A stretch of DNA of 64,000 bases from REEB76 sp963774895 (GCA_963774895.1 CAVZGN010000001.1:310001-374000); one strand, 5' to 3'. Positions 51,180-61,909 are shown, counted from the stretch's first letter. The notes: generated from the letters alone by a model not told the origin. Numbers and translations: made by a program.

Positions 51180-53149
51180 CAGCTTTCATCCGCCTTGATA
51201 TCCACCAGTGGTGCTTCCGCATCCACGATTTCACCTTCCTTATATAGGACCTTCTCGATGGTACCGGAAACGATCGCCTTGACCGTGAATTCCATCTTCA
51301 TGCCTTCCAGCACCATTAGCACTTCCCCGGCCTGGACATTATCGCCCGGCTTCACGTGCACTGCGACCACACGGCCAGGCATGGGGCTGACCGGATGGGT
51401 CGCGTCATCGGCCATACCTGGCGCTTTGGGCGCAAACGGTGAGGCCAGTGTGAAATTGAATGCTTCATCCTTGAGGGCGATCTGGAGTTCGTCGCCATGC
51501 CGCAACACCACGGCACTGTAAGGCGTGCCGTTGAGCGTGAATCGGCAGTCATGTGCGCCTGATTGGATGCCCCAAACTTCATACAGTGTTGCATGCAGTG
51601 TGAAGCTGAAGCCGGCGGCGTTGCCATTGATATGGACCGTATGCTCAAGGCCGTCCGCTCCAAGTACATGGAGGTGGCGACCGCCGGGGCTCGCGAGGCG
51701 CCAACCGTCGGCCTGCCAGGGGCCCAGCGATTCGTCATCGCCTGTGCCGAGTTCATCCGCAACAGCTGCGGCCAGTGCCGCGGCGGTGATAGTGGGCTGG
51801 ATGAGCAGATGCTTGAGTTCGCGTTCGATAAAACCGGTATCGTAGCGACCGGCGGCGAAGTCCGGATGCCGGACGATGCCGCGTAGCAGCAACAGATTGG
51901 TAGTGAGACCGAATACTGCTGTTTGTGCCAATGCCTGCCGCAGACGCTGGATAGCTTCAGCGCGGTCTTCGCCGGACACGGTGAGCTTGGCGATCATGGG
52001 GTCATAGTGGATGCTGATCTCGTCGCCATCCCGTACGCCGGTATCTACGCGCAGGTATTTGTCAGGTGGGTAATGGAATTTCTCGATGCGTCCGGTCACC
52101 GGCAGGAAGCCTTTCTCCGCGTTCTCCGCATACAACCGCACCTCGACGGCGTGACCGCATTGCTTGATCTGCTGCTGGGTGAGTGGCAACTTTTCGCCGG
52201 CTGCCACGCGTAACTGCCATTCCACCAGGTCCAGTCCGGTGGTCTCTTCGGTGATGGGGTGCTCCACTTGCAGGCGGGTGTTCATCTCCATGAAGTGGAA
52301 GGACCTGTCGGCGCCCACGATGAATTCGATGGTGCCGGCATTCACATAGTCCACGGCTTTGGTGGCCGCCACCGCCGCTGCGCCCATCTTCTTGCGCATG
52401 GACTCGTCCAGAAACGGGGAGGGAGTTTCCTCCACGACTTTCTGGAATCGCCGTTGCAAGGAGCATTCGCGCTCGAACAGATGCACTACATTGCCATGGC
52501 TGTCACCAAACACCTGAAATTCGATATGTCGCGGCTGCTGGATGTATTTCTCCAGCAACACGCGATCATCGCCGAAGGCATTCTTGGCCTCGCGTTTGGC
52601 ACCCTCGAGTGATTCCTTGAACTCCTTGATCTCATGCACCGCGCGCATGCCTTTGCCGCCGCCGCCGGCGGTGGCCTTGATCATGAGCGGAAAACCGATG
52701 CGTTTGGCCTCGGACTCCAGTTTCTTGAGGCTCTGGTCATCGCCGTGATAACCCGGCGTCACCGGTACGCCGGCTTTTTCCATGAGTGCCTTGGCGGCGC
52801 TCTTGGAAGCCATGGCGTCCATGCTCTCGGGCGAAGGGCCGATGAACACGATGCCGGTTCTTTTGCAGCGTCGGGCGAACTCGCTGTTCTCCGAAAGAAA
52901 TCCGTACCCGGGATGGATGGCTTCCGCACCAGTCTGCTTTGCCGCCGCCAGGATGCGCTCCATGTTGAGATAGGATTCGGCGGTTTTCGCCGCACCTATA
53001 TATACAGCTTCATCCGCCGTCTGCGCATGCAGGGCATGACGGTCCGCATCCGAATACACCGCCACTGTGGCGATGCCGAGGCGTTTGCAGGTGCGGATCA
53101 CGCGGCAGGCGATCTCGCCGCGGTTGGCGATCAGGATTTTTTGAAACAT
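51179..53149 (-). CDS. liuD: methylcrotonyl-CoA carboxylase biotin subunit (alpha)
   Basis: 656 residues. Biotin carboxylase domain (about 1-450: ILIANRGEIACRVIRTCKRLG, GGGGKGMRAV, and the substrate-lysine region), a BT domain and a C-terminal biotinyl domain with K618 in EGMKM. Together with LiuB it carboxylates 3-methylcrotonyl-CoA. The separate carboxyltransferase gene and neighbours distinguish it from acetyl- or propionyl-CoA carboxylase. A 528-bp repeat region separates it from liuC. Confidence 0.93.
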   Translation of the reverse strand: MFQKILIANRGEIACRVIRTCKRLGIATVAVYSDADRHALHAQTADEAVYIGAAKTAESYLNMERILAAAKQTGAEAIHPGYGFLSENSEFARRCKRTGIVFIGPSPESMDAMASKSAAKALMEKAGVPVTPGYHGDDQSLKKLESEAKRIGFPLMIKATAGGGGKGMRAVHEIKEFKESLEGAKREAKNAFGDDRVLLEKYIQQPRHIEFQVFGDSHGNVVHLFERECSLQRRFQKVVEETPSPFLDESMRKKMGAAAVAATKAVDYVNAGTIEFIVGADRSFHFMEMNTRLQVEHPITEETTGLDLVEWQLRVAAGEKLPLTQQQIKQCGHAVEVRLYAENAEKGFLPVTGRIEKFHYPPDKYLRVDTGVRDGDEISIHYDPMIAKLTVSGEDRAEAIQRLRQALAQTAVFGLTTNLLLLRGIVRHPDFAAGRYDTGFIERELKHLLIQPTITAAALAAAVADELGTGDDESLGPWQADGWRLASPGGRHLHVLGADGLEHTVHINGNAAGFSFTLHATLYEVWGIQSGAHDCRFTLNGTPYSAVVLRHGDELQIALKDEAFNFTLASPFAPKAPGMADDATHPVSPMPGRVVAVHVKPGDNVQAGEVLMVLEGMKMEFTVKAIVSGTIEKVLYKEGEIVDAEAPLVDIKADES

Positions 53150-53211
53150 TTTTCGGCTTATCCCGCTGGCTTAAGTAATCACATAATAGGGGGAGCGACT
53201 TTAAGCCCCAC

Positions 53212-53440
53212 AATTTATTGCGGGGTCCCGACCCCGCGCGACGGGTGACTTTTGTTTCGGCAAAAGTCACCAAAACCATTCCCCCGAAACGCGGGCCGCT
53301 ACGCGGCTACCCTGCGCCCTTCCATCGCTACGCAGTCGCGCTCACGTCACATCCCTGTGCCGGTCGCGCGAGCTCGCCATCCATGGCATCGCCCCTTTGG
53401 GCTATGCTTGCTCAGTCCAGTGCTCGGCTCGCGCTACTGG
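53212..53440 (+). repeat. long dispersed repeat, copy B (hairpin GGTGACTTTTG)
   Basis: Same element as 38339-38575. The hairpin is at 53244-53254 with 53261-53271, followed by CAAAACCATT and CGCGGGCCGC, and it ends CAGTGCTCGGCTCGCGCTAC near 53440. It lies in the liuC-liuD spacer (53150-53677), where I see no real gene; ORFs read through the repeat because both copies keep a long open frame. Confidence 0.75.
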
Positions 53441-53600
53441 TATAAATCCATGATTTCTACTCTCCGTCTCAGTAATCTAGCGATTCACTTTCTCGCGATA
53501 GGAATCTGGATCGATTAGCTTGCTTGCCGGGAGGATACTCTTCATAGGCGCCCAATTTACGGGAATCCGTGTAGTCACAGATTTCCACTTCAGCCAGTAA

Positions 53601-53676
53601 CGTAGATTGGGCTGAATGAATTGAAGCCCAACAGAAATACAATGTTGGAGTTCGCTACACTCACCCACAACCTACG
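53601..53676. repeat. MITE-like inverted repeat next to liuC
   Basis: Arms of about 33 bases, CGTAGATTGGGCTGAATGAA... (53601-53633) and the imperfect complement ending CCCACAACCTACG (53643-53676), around a 9-bp centre. This is the GTAGGTTGGG...CCCAACA repeat type common in proteobacteria, here degenerate. It ends one base from the liuC stop and could fold as a terminator. Confidence 0.6.
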
Positions 53677-53677
53677 G

Positions 53678-54469
53678 TCACTTGATCCATCTCGGTTGAC
53701 GCTTCTCAAGGAATGCGCTTAATCCTTCCTGGCCTTCTTCTGAAACACGCAGCTGCGCAATTATGTTGGCGGTCTTGCTGTGCAGGTTGCGGCGTGCCGA
53801 GGTGGAAAGTACCGCCTGCCCGGCGATCAGTTCCTTGGCGGCAACCAATGCCTTTGGACCACCCTTGAGCAACAGCCCGATCTCCTTCTCGACCGCGGCA
53901 TCCAGCTGCTCCGCGCTTACTACCTCGTGTACCAGACCGATCTCGCGGGCCTGGTCCGCACTCAGGAGATCGGCGGTCAGAAAATGGCGGCGCGCATTAC
54001 GGATGCCGATGGCGGCGATGACATAAGGGGAAATCACCGACGGCACCAGGCCCAGGCGCACTTCGCTCAGGGAGAATTTCGCGGCCGAAGAGGCGATGGC
54101 AATGTCACAGCAGGCCACCAGTCCTAGACCACCACCGAAGGTAGCGCCGTTTATGCGCGCGATGCTGGGCCGGCGCAGTGAATTCAGCGTATCCATGAGT
54201 TCAGCCAGTTTGAGCGCATCCTCGATGTTGTGCGCTTCATCGTATTGTGCCGAAGCGCGCATCCAGTTTACATCCGCGCCGGCGGAAAACGACTTGCCGG
54301 CACCGGTGAGCACCACGACGCGCACCTTCTTGTCGTTGTTAACCTTGATCAGCTTGTCGGTCAGCTCGGCGATGACGGCTTCGTCGAAGGCATTGTGTTT
54401 TTCCGGACGGTTGAGCGTGAGCGTAGCGACGCCGCGGGAGTCGGTTTGCAAAAGTACAGATTCAGTCAT
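53678..54469 (-). CDS. liuC: methylglutaconyl-CoA hydratase / enoyl-CoA hydratase
   Basis: 263 residues, crotonase fold. LTLNRPEKHNAFDEAVIAEL, the oxyanion-hole segment GKSFSAGADVNWM, and ATFGGGLGLVACCDIAIAS with LSEVRLGLVPSVISPYV are seen. It hydrates 3-methylglutaconyl-CoA to HMG-CoA; placed between liuB and liuD, this role is more likely than general enoyl-CoA hydration. Confidence 0.92.
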   Translation of the reverse strand: MTESVLLQTDSRGVATLTLNRPEKHNAFDEAVIAELTDKLIKVNNDKKVRVVVLTGAGKSFSAGADVNWMRASAQYDEAHNIEDALKLAELMDTLNSLRRPSIARINGATFGGGLGLVACCDIAIASSAAKFSLSEVRLGLVPSVISPYVIAAIGIRNARRHFLTADLLSADQAREIGLVHEVVSAEQLDAAVEKEIGLLLKGGPKALVAAKELIAGQAVLSTSARRNLHSKTANIIAQLRVSEEGQEGLSAFLEKRQPRWIK

Positions 54470-54502
54470 TTGTTTCCCCTAGGGCGCAGGGATTTTTCGC
54501 GA

Positions 54503-54593
54503 GAACGCGACGCAGGGTTTTCGAGGAGCGGAGTTTACAAGATGAGTAAATGAGCATCCGAGAAAATCCTGCAACAAAGTTATCGTGGAAAAG
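54503..54593. repeat. GAGG-GCGGAGT spacer repeat, copy 2 (between liuB and liuC)
   Basis: CGAGGAGCGGAGTTTACAAG, then GAGTAAATGAGCATCCGAG and CCTGCAAC. It aligns with 39557-39652 in the same orientation. TTTAC and GTAAA inside it can pair. It fills most of the 132-bp spacer between two operon genes. Confidence 0.65.
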
Positions 54594-54601
54594 ACCAAGC
54601 C

Positions 54602-56212
<1,611 letters not shown>

Positions 56213-56359
56213 GGCAGGTGGCCCGAGGCTGAGATGGGCATATTATGAACGGGCATGCGGGGAAATGCCTGTACTGCGACACGGTCCTTGGGGCGCAATA
56301 CCTCTATATACATACTTCCACTGAATATTGTGAACTGTGCGATATCGGCTTCCGATCAT

Positions 56360-56689
56360 CTACTGGCACATCCATCCGGTCTGACCGATGAATGCGGTAC
56401 AGGTTACTTGGACGCTGAAAGATTGGCTCTGGACGTATTTAAAGGTCACCGCGTTGTTGGGCAGATCGTAGGTCAGCTTCGGCTCATCCGGGAGCTGCTT
56501 GATGTATTTCGGCACCAGAACATCCAGGTTCTTGGGCATGCGTGCATTATCGGTCATATAGGTGTGGATGGCTTCCAGCACCGGCGTGGCCGCAGCCTGC
56601 AATTTCTGGCCTTTGAGATCCTCACCGGGCGGGTAAATGGCGCAACCGCACAGGGCCAGCACCACAGCGATGACGAGATATTTACTCAT
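56360..56689 (-). CDS. small lipoprotein of unknown function
   Basis: 109 residues. MSKYLVIAVVLALCGCAIYPPG has a clear lipobox (LCGC), giving an acylated Cys at position 16. The mature part contains AATPVLEAIHTYMTDNARMPKNLDVLVPKYIKQLP, reminiscent of pilin/pseudopilin-like globular segments, and two more Cys near the C-terminus that may pair. I do not recognise a family. It sits inside the leucine gene run, same strand. Confidence 0.7.
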   Translation of the reverse strand: MSKYLVIAVVLALCGCAIYPPGEDLKGQKLQAAATPVLEAIHTYMTDNARMPKNLDVLVPKYIKQLPDEPKLTYDLPNNAVTFKYVQSQSFSVQVTCTAFIGQTGWMCQ

Positions 56690-56824
56690 GGCCCATTCCT
56701 GGTTGTAGCGGCAGATCAGTGTGAGTATAGCTGGCGTGAGCTGCTTGGGCAGGCCGCACGCCGGCTTCTACAGTCTTGAAATTCCCTGGGATGCAGGTCA
56801 CTGCTGATAGATACCAGACTGGAA

Positions 56825-57397
56825 CTAGAGCACAAATGGAAGCAGGGCCGCGACTTTCGCACGATACTGACGATAGGATTCGCCGAACTGCTCCGTGAGC
56901 CAGCGTTCTTCGAGGCGCAGTTTGCGCCATAGGGCGGCGAAGGCGATCAGCACCGCCAGCCATCCGCGCCATTCATCGCGGGCCATGGCCGTGCCGATGA
57001 ATCCCAGCAGCAGGCCTGTATAGATGGGGTGGCGTACCAGGCGGTAGGGACCGCTGCGTATCAGCTCATGTTCTTGCTTGAGCGTCACGACGCCGCTCCA
57101 GTTACCGCCGATGTGGAGGCGCGCCCAGACACTGAACACCAGTCCGGCAACCAGCACGAAAACTCCGACCCAGTAGATGAGTTCAGTCATCGGAAACACA
57201 CGACCGCACAGGAATCTTCCCGGCAGTGTCGGCAGGGCCAGCAGCAGCGCCGCGACAATAAGCGGTACCACATGACCGGCACGTGACTGGGGGGATTCAC
57301 GACGCGCAACAGCTTTTACGTTACGGCCTGCCAGCCACCAGTAGCACAACCACAGAAACCAGATGATAAAAATCAGGTTTTCGTAAATGATTCGCAT
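56825..57397 (-). CDS. integral-membrane methyltransferase (ICMT/PEMT-like)
   Basis: 190 residues with four or five hydrophobic helices. The C-terminal signature LIRSGPYRLVRHPIYTGLLLGFIG and LRLEERWLTEQFGESYRQYRAKV are characteristic of the isoprenylcysteine/phospholipid methyltransferase fold that uses S-adenosylmethionine at the membrane. The bacterial substrate is unknown. It lies between two lipoprotein genes. Confidence 0.85.
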   Translation of the reverse strand: MRIIYENLIFIIWFLWLCYWWLAGRNVKAVARRESPQSRAGHVVPLIVAALLLALPTLPGRFLCGRVFPMTELIYWVGVFVLVAGLVFSVWARLHIGGNWSGVVTLKQEHELIRSGPYRLVRHPIYTGLLLGFIGTAMARDEWRGWLAVLIAFAALWRKLRLEERWLTEQFGESYRQYRAKVAALLPFVL

Positions 57398-57454
57398 AAT
57401 AGAGGCAAATCCAATAATTGGAATCCTAGATCCTAATCACAGTAACAAGCGCTG

Positions 57455-57958
57455 TTAATCCTTCGTACCGTCGAAGTCTTCAAGTGACTTGATCTCTGCC
57501 TTCGACAGGCTGTTGAACAGCCCTTGCTTGTCGACGAATGAGTCGCTCAGCATATAGCTGTTGTCGATTTTATCGAGTGCGAAGATGAAATATCCGGTAA
57601 CCACGATTTTATGGGGTGTGAGCGTGAAGTATGGCTGGCTGCAATACACGAGCGCCCGGCTGTCCTTCGGAGTCACGCTATTGACACAATAAGTTCCTGC
57701 TGGGAGTCTGGCGATCGCATGGCCTGAATTCAATTCCATGCTGTAAACCTGGCTGGTACCCAGGTTCTTCACGGACACAGCGCTGACGGCCCGCTCTGTG
57801 TTGTCGACAACCCAGTCAGCGTTCATGGATCTGAGTTGAGCACCGATGACCAGCATGCTGTCACCCGCGGTGTTGTTGTCCATGCTATTGACGCTGGCAC
57901 AACCCGCCAACAGCGCCATAAGGCAACAGCAATTTATTAAAGTCGTCTTAAGGGGCAT
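57455..57958 (-). CDS. lipoprotein of unknown function
   Basis: 167 residues. The signal MPLKTTLINCCCLMALLAGCASVN has a lipobox LAGC, with the acylated Cys at 20. The mature part looks beta-rich, containing GHAIARLPAGTYCVNSVTP and PHKIVVTGYFIFAL, patterns found in DUF-type outer-membrane lipoproteins. No family recognised. It is 57 bp from the methyltransferase gene, so co-transcription is likely. Confidence 0.7.
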   Translation of the reverse strand: MPLKTTLINCCCLMALLAGCASVNSMDNNTAGDSMLVIGAQLRSMNADWVVDNTERAVSAVSVKNLGTSQVYSMELNSGHAIARLPAGTYCVNSVTPKDSRALVYCSQPYFTLTPHKIVVTGYFIFALDKIDNSYMLSDSFVDKQGLFNSLSKAEIKSLEDFDGTKD

Positions 57959-58021
57959 GCTTGCATCCTCCCTTGGAAATTCAGCTTTATGAAACCTGCT
58001 TGCGCGTACCCAAGAATGATC

Positions 58022-59203
58022 CTATACCGTCTCCACAGCAATCGCCGTCGCTTCGCCGCCGCCGATACATAGGGAGGCGATACCGCGCTTGAGGTTACGC
58101 GCTTTGAGGGCGTAAAGCAGCGTCACGATCAGGCGCGCACCGCTGGCGCCGATGGGATGGCCGAGTGCGCAGGCGCCGCCGTTGACGTTCACTTTGGCGT
58201 GCGGCAGCTTGAGTTCGTGCATGGCCGCCATGGTCACCACAGCGAAAGCCTCGTTGATCTCGTAGAGGTCCACGTCCTTTTCGGACCAGCCGAGTTTCTT
58301 CTGTAGTCTGTCGATGGCGCCCACCGGCGCCGTGGTGAACCAGGCGGGTTCCTGGGCGAAACCCGCATGCCCGAGGATGTGGGCCAGCGGTTTGAGGCCG
58401 CGTTTTTTAGCTTCGCTCTCGCGCATCAGCACCAGCGCCGCGGCGCCGTCGGAGATGGAGGAAGAGCTGGCGGCGGTCACGGTGCCGCCGTCCTTCCTGA
58501 AGGCCGGCTTCAGGCCCGGGATCTTGCTGACGTCGCAACGCCCCGGTTCTTCGTCGCTGTCCGCCACGCGTTCGCCCTTGCGGTCCTTGACCGTCACCGA
58601 CGCGATCTCGGCTTTGAAGATGCCGTCCTTCACGGAGTGCTGGGCGCGTTTCACCGACTCGATGGCGAAAGCATCCTGCTGCTCGCGGCTGAAATGGAAT
58701 TTCTCGGCGCACAGCTCCCCGAAGGTGCCCATCATCTGGCCGTCATAGGGATTCTGCAGGCCGTCGAAAAACATGTGATCCAGGATCTGCTGGTGACCCA
58801 TGCGCAGGCCGGCGCGCGCGCCGGGGATCAGGTAGGGCGCGTTGGTCATGGATTCCATACCGCCGGCCACGGCGATGTCGGCGGAACCGGCGGCGATCAG
58901 ATCATGGGCCAGCATCACGGCTTTCATGCCGGAGCCGCAGACTTTATTGATAGTGGTGCAGCCCACGGATTTCGGGATACCGGCAGCGATGGACGCCTGG
59001 CGCGCCGGCGCCTGGCCGAGACCCGCAGGCAGTACGCAACCCATGATGACTTCATTGATATCCTCGGGTTTGATTTGGACATCGGCCACCGCGGCCTTGA
59101 TGGCGACGGCGCCCAGCTGCGGCGCGCTTACCGGCGTGAACTGGCCCTGGAAGGAACCGATGGCGGTGCGGCGCGCGGAAACGATGACGATAGGATCAGA
59201 CAT
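58022..59203 (-). CDS. acetyl-CoA C-acyltransferase (thiolase)
   Basis: 393 residues from ATG 59203 (MSDPIVIVSARRTAIGSF); the longer ORF to 59407 overlaps a repeat and is rejected. Catalytic residues seen: Cys in INKVCGSGMKAVM, His in GHPIGASGAR and Cys in SLCIGGGEA. It interconverts acetoacetyl-CoA with two acetyl-CoA, or acts on 3-oxoacyl-CoA. After AacS makes acetoacetyl-CoA, this enzyme would finish leucine and tyrosine carbon. Confidence 0.93.
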   Translation of the reverse strand: MSDPIVIVSARRTAIGSFQGQFTPVSAPQLGAVAIKAAVADVQIKPEDINEVIMGCVLPAGLGQAPARQASIAAGIPKSVGCTTINKVCGSGMKAVMLAHDLIAAGSADIAVAGGMESMTNAPYLIPGARAGLRMGHQQILDHMFFDGLQNPYDGQMMGTFGELCAEKFHFSREQQDAFAIESVKRAQHSVKDGIFKAEIASVTVKDRKGERVADSDEEPGRCDVSKIPGLKPAFRKDGGTVTAASSSSISDGAAALVLMRESEAKKRGLKPLAHILGHAGFAQEPAWFTTAPVGAIDRLQKKLGWSEKDVDLYEINEAFAVVTMAAMHELKLPHAKVNVNGGACALGHPIGASGARLIVTLLYALKARNLKRGIASLCIGGGEATAIAVETV

Positions 59204-59273
59204 GGTATGACTCCGGCAAATGGTAACGCGGCTGATTACCGCTCCTACATGATATTGATTAGCATTGCGTGTG

Positions 59274-59331
59274 GAATCGCGTCGGGGACCGGCGCTCCTA
59301 CGGGTAGGAGCGACCGTCCCGGCCGCGATTC
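59274..59331. repeat. GTAGGAGCG palindrome spanning the end of the isovaleryl-CoA dehydrogenase gene
   Basis: A near-complete palindrome from GAATCGCG to CGCGATTC with central GCGCTCCTAC-GG-GTAGGAGCG. Same family as 47600 and 60505. The dehydrogenase stop codon (59298-59300) is the TAG of the GTAGGAG core, so the repeat encodes the last residues. A partial extra copy (CCGCTCCTACA) lies at about 59239-59249. Confidence 0.75.
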
Positions 59332-60485
59332 TCATTAAACAATCCCCGTCCGATGAGCATGCGCCTGATTTCATTGGTACCGGCGCCGATATCGTAGAGC
59401 TTGGCATCGCGCAGCAAACGCCCGGTAGGATATTCGTTGATATAGCCGTTGCCGCCCAGGCTCTGGATGGCTTCCAGCGAGACTTTCACCGCGTTCTCCG
59501 ATGCGAACAGCAGGCAGGCGGCGGCATCCTCGCGCGGATCCTCGCCGCGGTCGAAGCGCTCGCAGGTGCGGTAGCTGAAGGCGCGCGCAGTCTGCAGGGC
59601 CACGAACATGTCCGCGAGCTTGGCCTGCATCATCTCGAACTCGCCGATGGGCTTGCCGAACTGTTTGCGCTCACGCACGTAGGGCAGCACCACGTCCAGG
59701 GCTGCCTGCATGATGCCGATGGGCCCGGCGGACAGCACCAACCGCTCGGAATCCAGGCCGCGCATCAATATATACACGCCTTCGTTGACCTCACCGAGCA
59801 CATTGGCATCCGGAATCTCGCAATCCTCGAACACCAGCTCGCAGGTGTGGGAGCCGCGCATGCCCAGCTTGTCGAGTTTCTGGGCGGTCTTGAAGCCGCG
59901 CATGCCCTTCTCGACGATGAAGGCCGTTATGGATTTGGAATTGGCGTCCTTGCCGGCGGTGCGCATGTAAACCAGCAGCACCTGGGCTTCCGGGCCGTTG
60001 GTGATCCACATCTTGGAGCCGTTGGCGATCCATTTGCCGCCGTGCTTCTTTGCGTGGCAGCTCATGGACCCAACCACGTCGGAACCGGCCCCAGGTTCGG
60101 ACATGGCAAGCGCGCCGATCCACTCGCCGCTGCACAATTTCGGCAGATACTTTTTGCGCTGCGTTTCGTTGCCATTGAGGAACAGGTTGTTGACGCACAG
60201 GTTGGAATGCGCCGCGTAGGACAGGCCCACCGAGGCTGAAGCCCGGGAGATCTCTTCCATGGCCACCACGTGCGCTAGATAGGAAAGTCCGGCGCCGCCA
60301 TAGCTGGTGGGGATGGTGATGCCCAGCAGTCCCAGCTCACCGAGTTTATCCCACAGGTCCGCGGGGAACTCGGCCTGCTCGTCGATATGCGCGGCGCGTG
60401 GCGCGATCTCGGCCTCGGAGAAACGCCGCACCGTCTCGCGCAGCAGATCCAGCTCTTCGCTTATATGGGTGTTGACGGTGGCCAA
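59298..60485 (-). CDS. liuA: isovaleryl-CoA dehydrogenase
   Basis: 395 residues. It oxidises isovaleryl-CoA to 3-methylcrotonyl-CoA and passes electrons to ETF. Acyl-CoA dehydrogenase blocks seen: LGITIPTSYGGAGLSYLAHVVAMEEISR, ALAMSEPGAGSDVVGSM, WITNGPEAQVLLVYMRT, QFGKPIGEFEMMQAKLADM and SLGGNGYINEYPTGRLLRDAKLYDIGAGTNEIRRMLIGR. The last residues (NRGRDGRSYP) are encoded by a dispersed repeat and are not part of the usual family end. Confidence 0.93.
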   Translation of the reverse strand: MATVNTHISEELDLLRETVRRFSEAEIAPRAAHIDEQAEFPADLWDKLGELGLLGITIPTSYGGAGLSYLAHVVAMEEISRASASVGLSYAAHSNLCVNNLFLNGNETQRKKYLPKLCSGEWIGALAMSEPGAGSDVVGSMSCHAKKHGGKWIANGSKMWITNGPEAQVLLVYMRTAGKDANSKSITAFIVEKGMRGFKTAQKLDKLGMRGSHTCELVFEDCEIPDANVLGEVNEGVYILMRGLDSERLVLSAGPIGIMQAALDVVLPYVRERKQFGKPIGEFEMMQAKLADMFVALQTARAFSYRTCERFDRGEDPREDAAACLLFASENAVKVSLEAIQSLGGNGYINEYPTGRLLRDAKLYDIGAGTNEIRRMLIGRGLFNENRGRDGRSYP

Positions 60486-60504
60486 TCCAAGATCCTCTTT
60501 ATAT

Positions 60505-60577
60505 TGTTGGAGCGACGTTCCGAGTCGCGATGATTTAGATCGCGGCGCGGACCAGTGGTCCGCCGGCCGCCCCTACA
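60505..60577. repeat. TGTTGGAGCG palindromic repeat, copy 3
   Basis: Begins TGTTGGAGCGACGTTCCGAG and ends CGGCCGCCCCTACA, with GTCGCGATGATTTAGATCGCG and GGACCAGTGGTCC inside. A diverged relative of 47600 and 59274, filling the spacer between leucine dehydrogenase and isovaleryl-CoA dehydrogenase. Confidence 0.65.
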
Positions 60578-60583
60578 GCATTA

Positions 60584-61687
60584 TCAATGTCCATTCCGGT
60601 GTCCCGCGAAGAAGCGTTCATAAGGCTGGTTCACCGTCGGCAGTTTCACCCGGCCGATGGCGGCGATGCGGTGCTCGGCCATGCGGTCCGCGGCCCGGTA
60701 GTTGGGGATCTTTTCCCGGTCGGCGAACTTGAAGATGTTGCCGATGATGTCGTAGATTCCGGTGACCATGCGATTGGCGCGTTCCCGGTTATAGCCCTGC
60801 AGTTCGATATACACGTTCATGAGGCCACCGGCGTTGATGGCGTAGTCCGGCGCGTACAGGATGCCGCGCTTGTGCAGCTCGTCGCCGCAGGCGTCGTTGG
60901 CCAACTGGTTGTTGGCGGCGCCCGCCACGATCTCGAACTTGAATTGCGGGATGGTCTTTTCGTTGACGCTGGCGCCCAGTGCGCAGGGTACATACACCTT
61001 GGCGTAGACCCCGTAGATATCATCCATCTTCACGGCTTCCGCGCCCATATCCACGCACACGTCGATGCGGTCCTGCTGCATGTCGGTGACGAACACCTTG
61101 GCGTCCGCATCGCGCAGGTGCTTGACCACGTGAAGGCCCACATGCCCGAGTCCCTGGACCGCATAACTGGCTTCGCTGAGATCCGTATGGCCGTATTTCC
61201 GGTTTAGGCAGGCCTTGATGCCCTGGATAACGCCCATGGCGGTGAACGGCGAGGGGTCGCCGCTGCCGCCGTGCACCGGATGCACGCCGGTCACGTAGCC
61301 GGTCTCCTGGAAGATGTATTCCATGTCCTGGACATTGGTGTTCACATCCTCGGCGGTGATGTAGCGGCCGCCGAGCGATTGCACGAAGCGCCCCAGGGCG
61401 CGGAACATCTCCTCGGATTTCTGCGCGGGATCGCCGATGATCACCGCCTTGCCGCCGCCCAGATTCAGACCCGAGACCGCGGCTTTGTAAGTCATGCCAC
61501 GGGACAGGCGCAGCACGTCGGTGAGCGCCTCCTGTTCGTTCTTGTAGGGCCACATGCGCAGGCCGCCCAATGCTGGACCGAGCACGGTGTTATGGATGCC
61601 AACGATGGCCTTGAGACCAGACTCCTGATGATGGAAGAACACGACTTCTTCGTGCCCCATCGTATCGAGGGTGGCGAACAGATCCAT
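60584..61687 (-). CDS. leucine dehydrogenase (Glu/Leu/Phe/Val dehydrogenase family)
   Basis: 367 residues from ATG 61687, which has AGGAGG five bases upstream; the longer ORF is rejected. It deaminates leucine to 4-methyl-2-oxopentanoate with NAD+. Seen: GPALGGLRMWPY, RLSRGMTYKAAVSGLNLGGGKAVI (catalytic lysines), AEDVNTNVQDM and the NAD fold VQGLGHVGLHVVKHL. First gene of the leucine run; its product would feed the 2-oxoacid dehydrogenase at 22824-26122 if that complex is branched-chain specific. Confidence 0.92.
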   Translation of the reverse strand: MDLFATLDTMGHEEVVFFHHQESGLKAIVGIHNTVLGPALGGLRMWPYKNEQEALTDVLRLSRGMTYKAAVSGLNLGGGKAVIIGDPAQKSEEMFRALGRFVQSLGGRYITAEDVNTNVQDMEYIFQETGYVTGVHPVHGGSGDPSPFTAMGVIQGIKACLNRKYGHTDLSEASYAVQGLGHVGLHVVKHLRDADAKVFVTDMQQDRIDVCVDMGAEAVKMDDIYGVYAKVYVPCALGASVNEKTIPQFKFEIVAGAANNQLANDACGDELHKRGILYAPDYAINAGGLMNVYIELQGYNRERANRMVTGIYDIIGNIFKFADREKIPNYRAADRMAEHRIAAIGRVKLPTVNQPYERFFAGHRNGH

Positions 61688-61874
61688 AAATCCTCCTAGA
61701 ATTAAGGGATTGTGCCGTGGGCATGACAGGCGATGGAAGGATAATCGCCGCTGGATACCTTGCAGTGCCGGGGCCCCGCGTGGTTCGAGGTTGAAATTCC
61801 CGAAGCACGTCCCGGGAATCGCCAATTATACAGGGAAGGTCCAGACCGAGGCAGTGTGTCCGTGCCCGGACCGT

Positions 61875-61880
61875 TATAAT
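61875..61880 (+). promoter_or_regulatory. candidate -10 element of icmF
   Basis: An exact TATAAT ends 29 bases before the icmF ATG in the 222-bp divergent region. There is no good TTGACA at 17 bp upstream (CAGTGT instead), so this is a suggestion only. Confidence 0.3.
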
Positions 61881-61909
61881 GCCAGGGTCATTCAGTAACC
61901 GAGGCCGCG

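Noticed and set aside
53477..53668. 63-codon minus-strand ORF in the liuC-liuD spacer
   Set aside because: It crosses the MITE-like palindrome, with no ribosome-binding site or recognisable domain.
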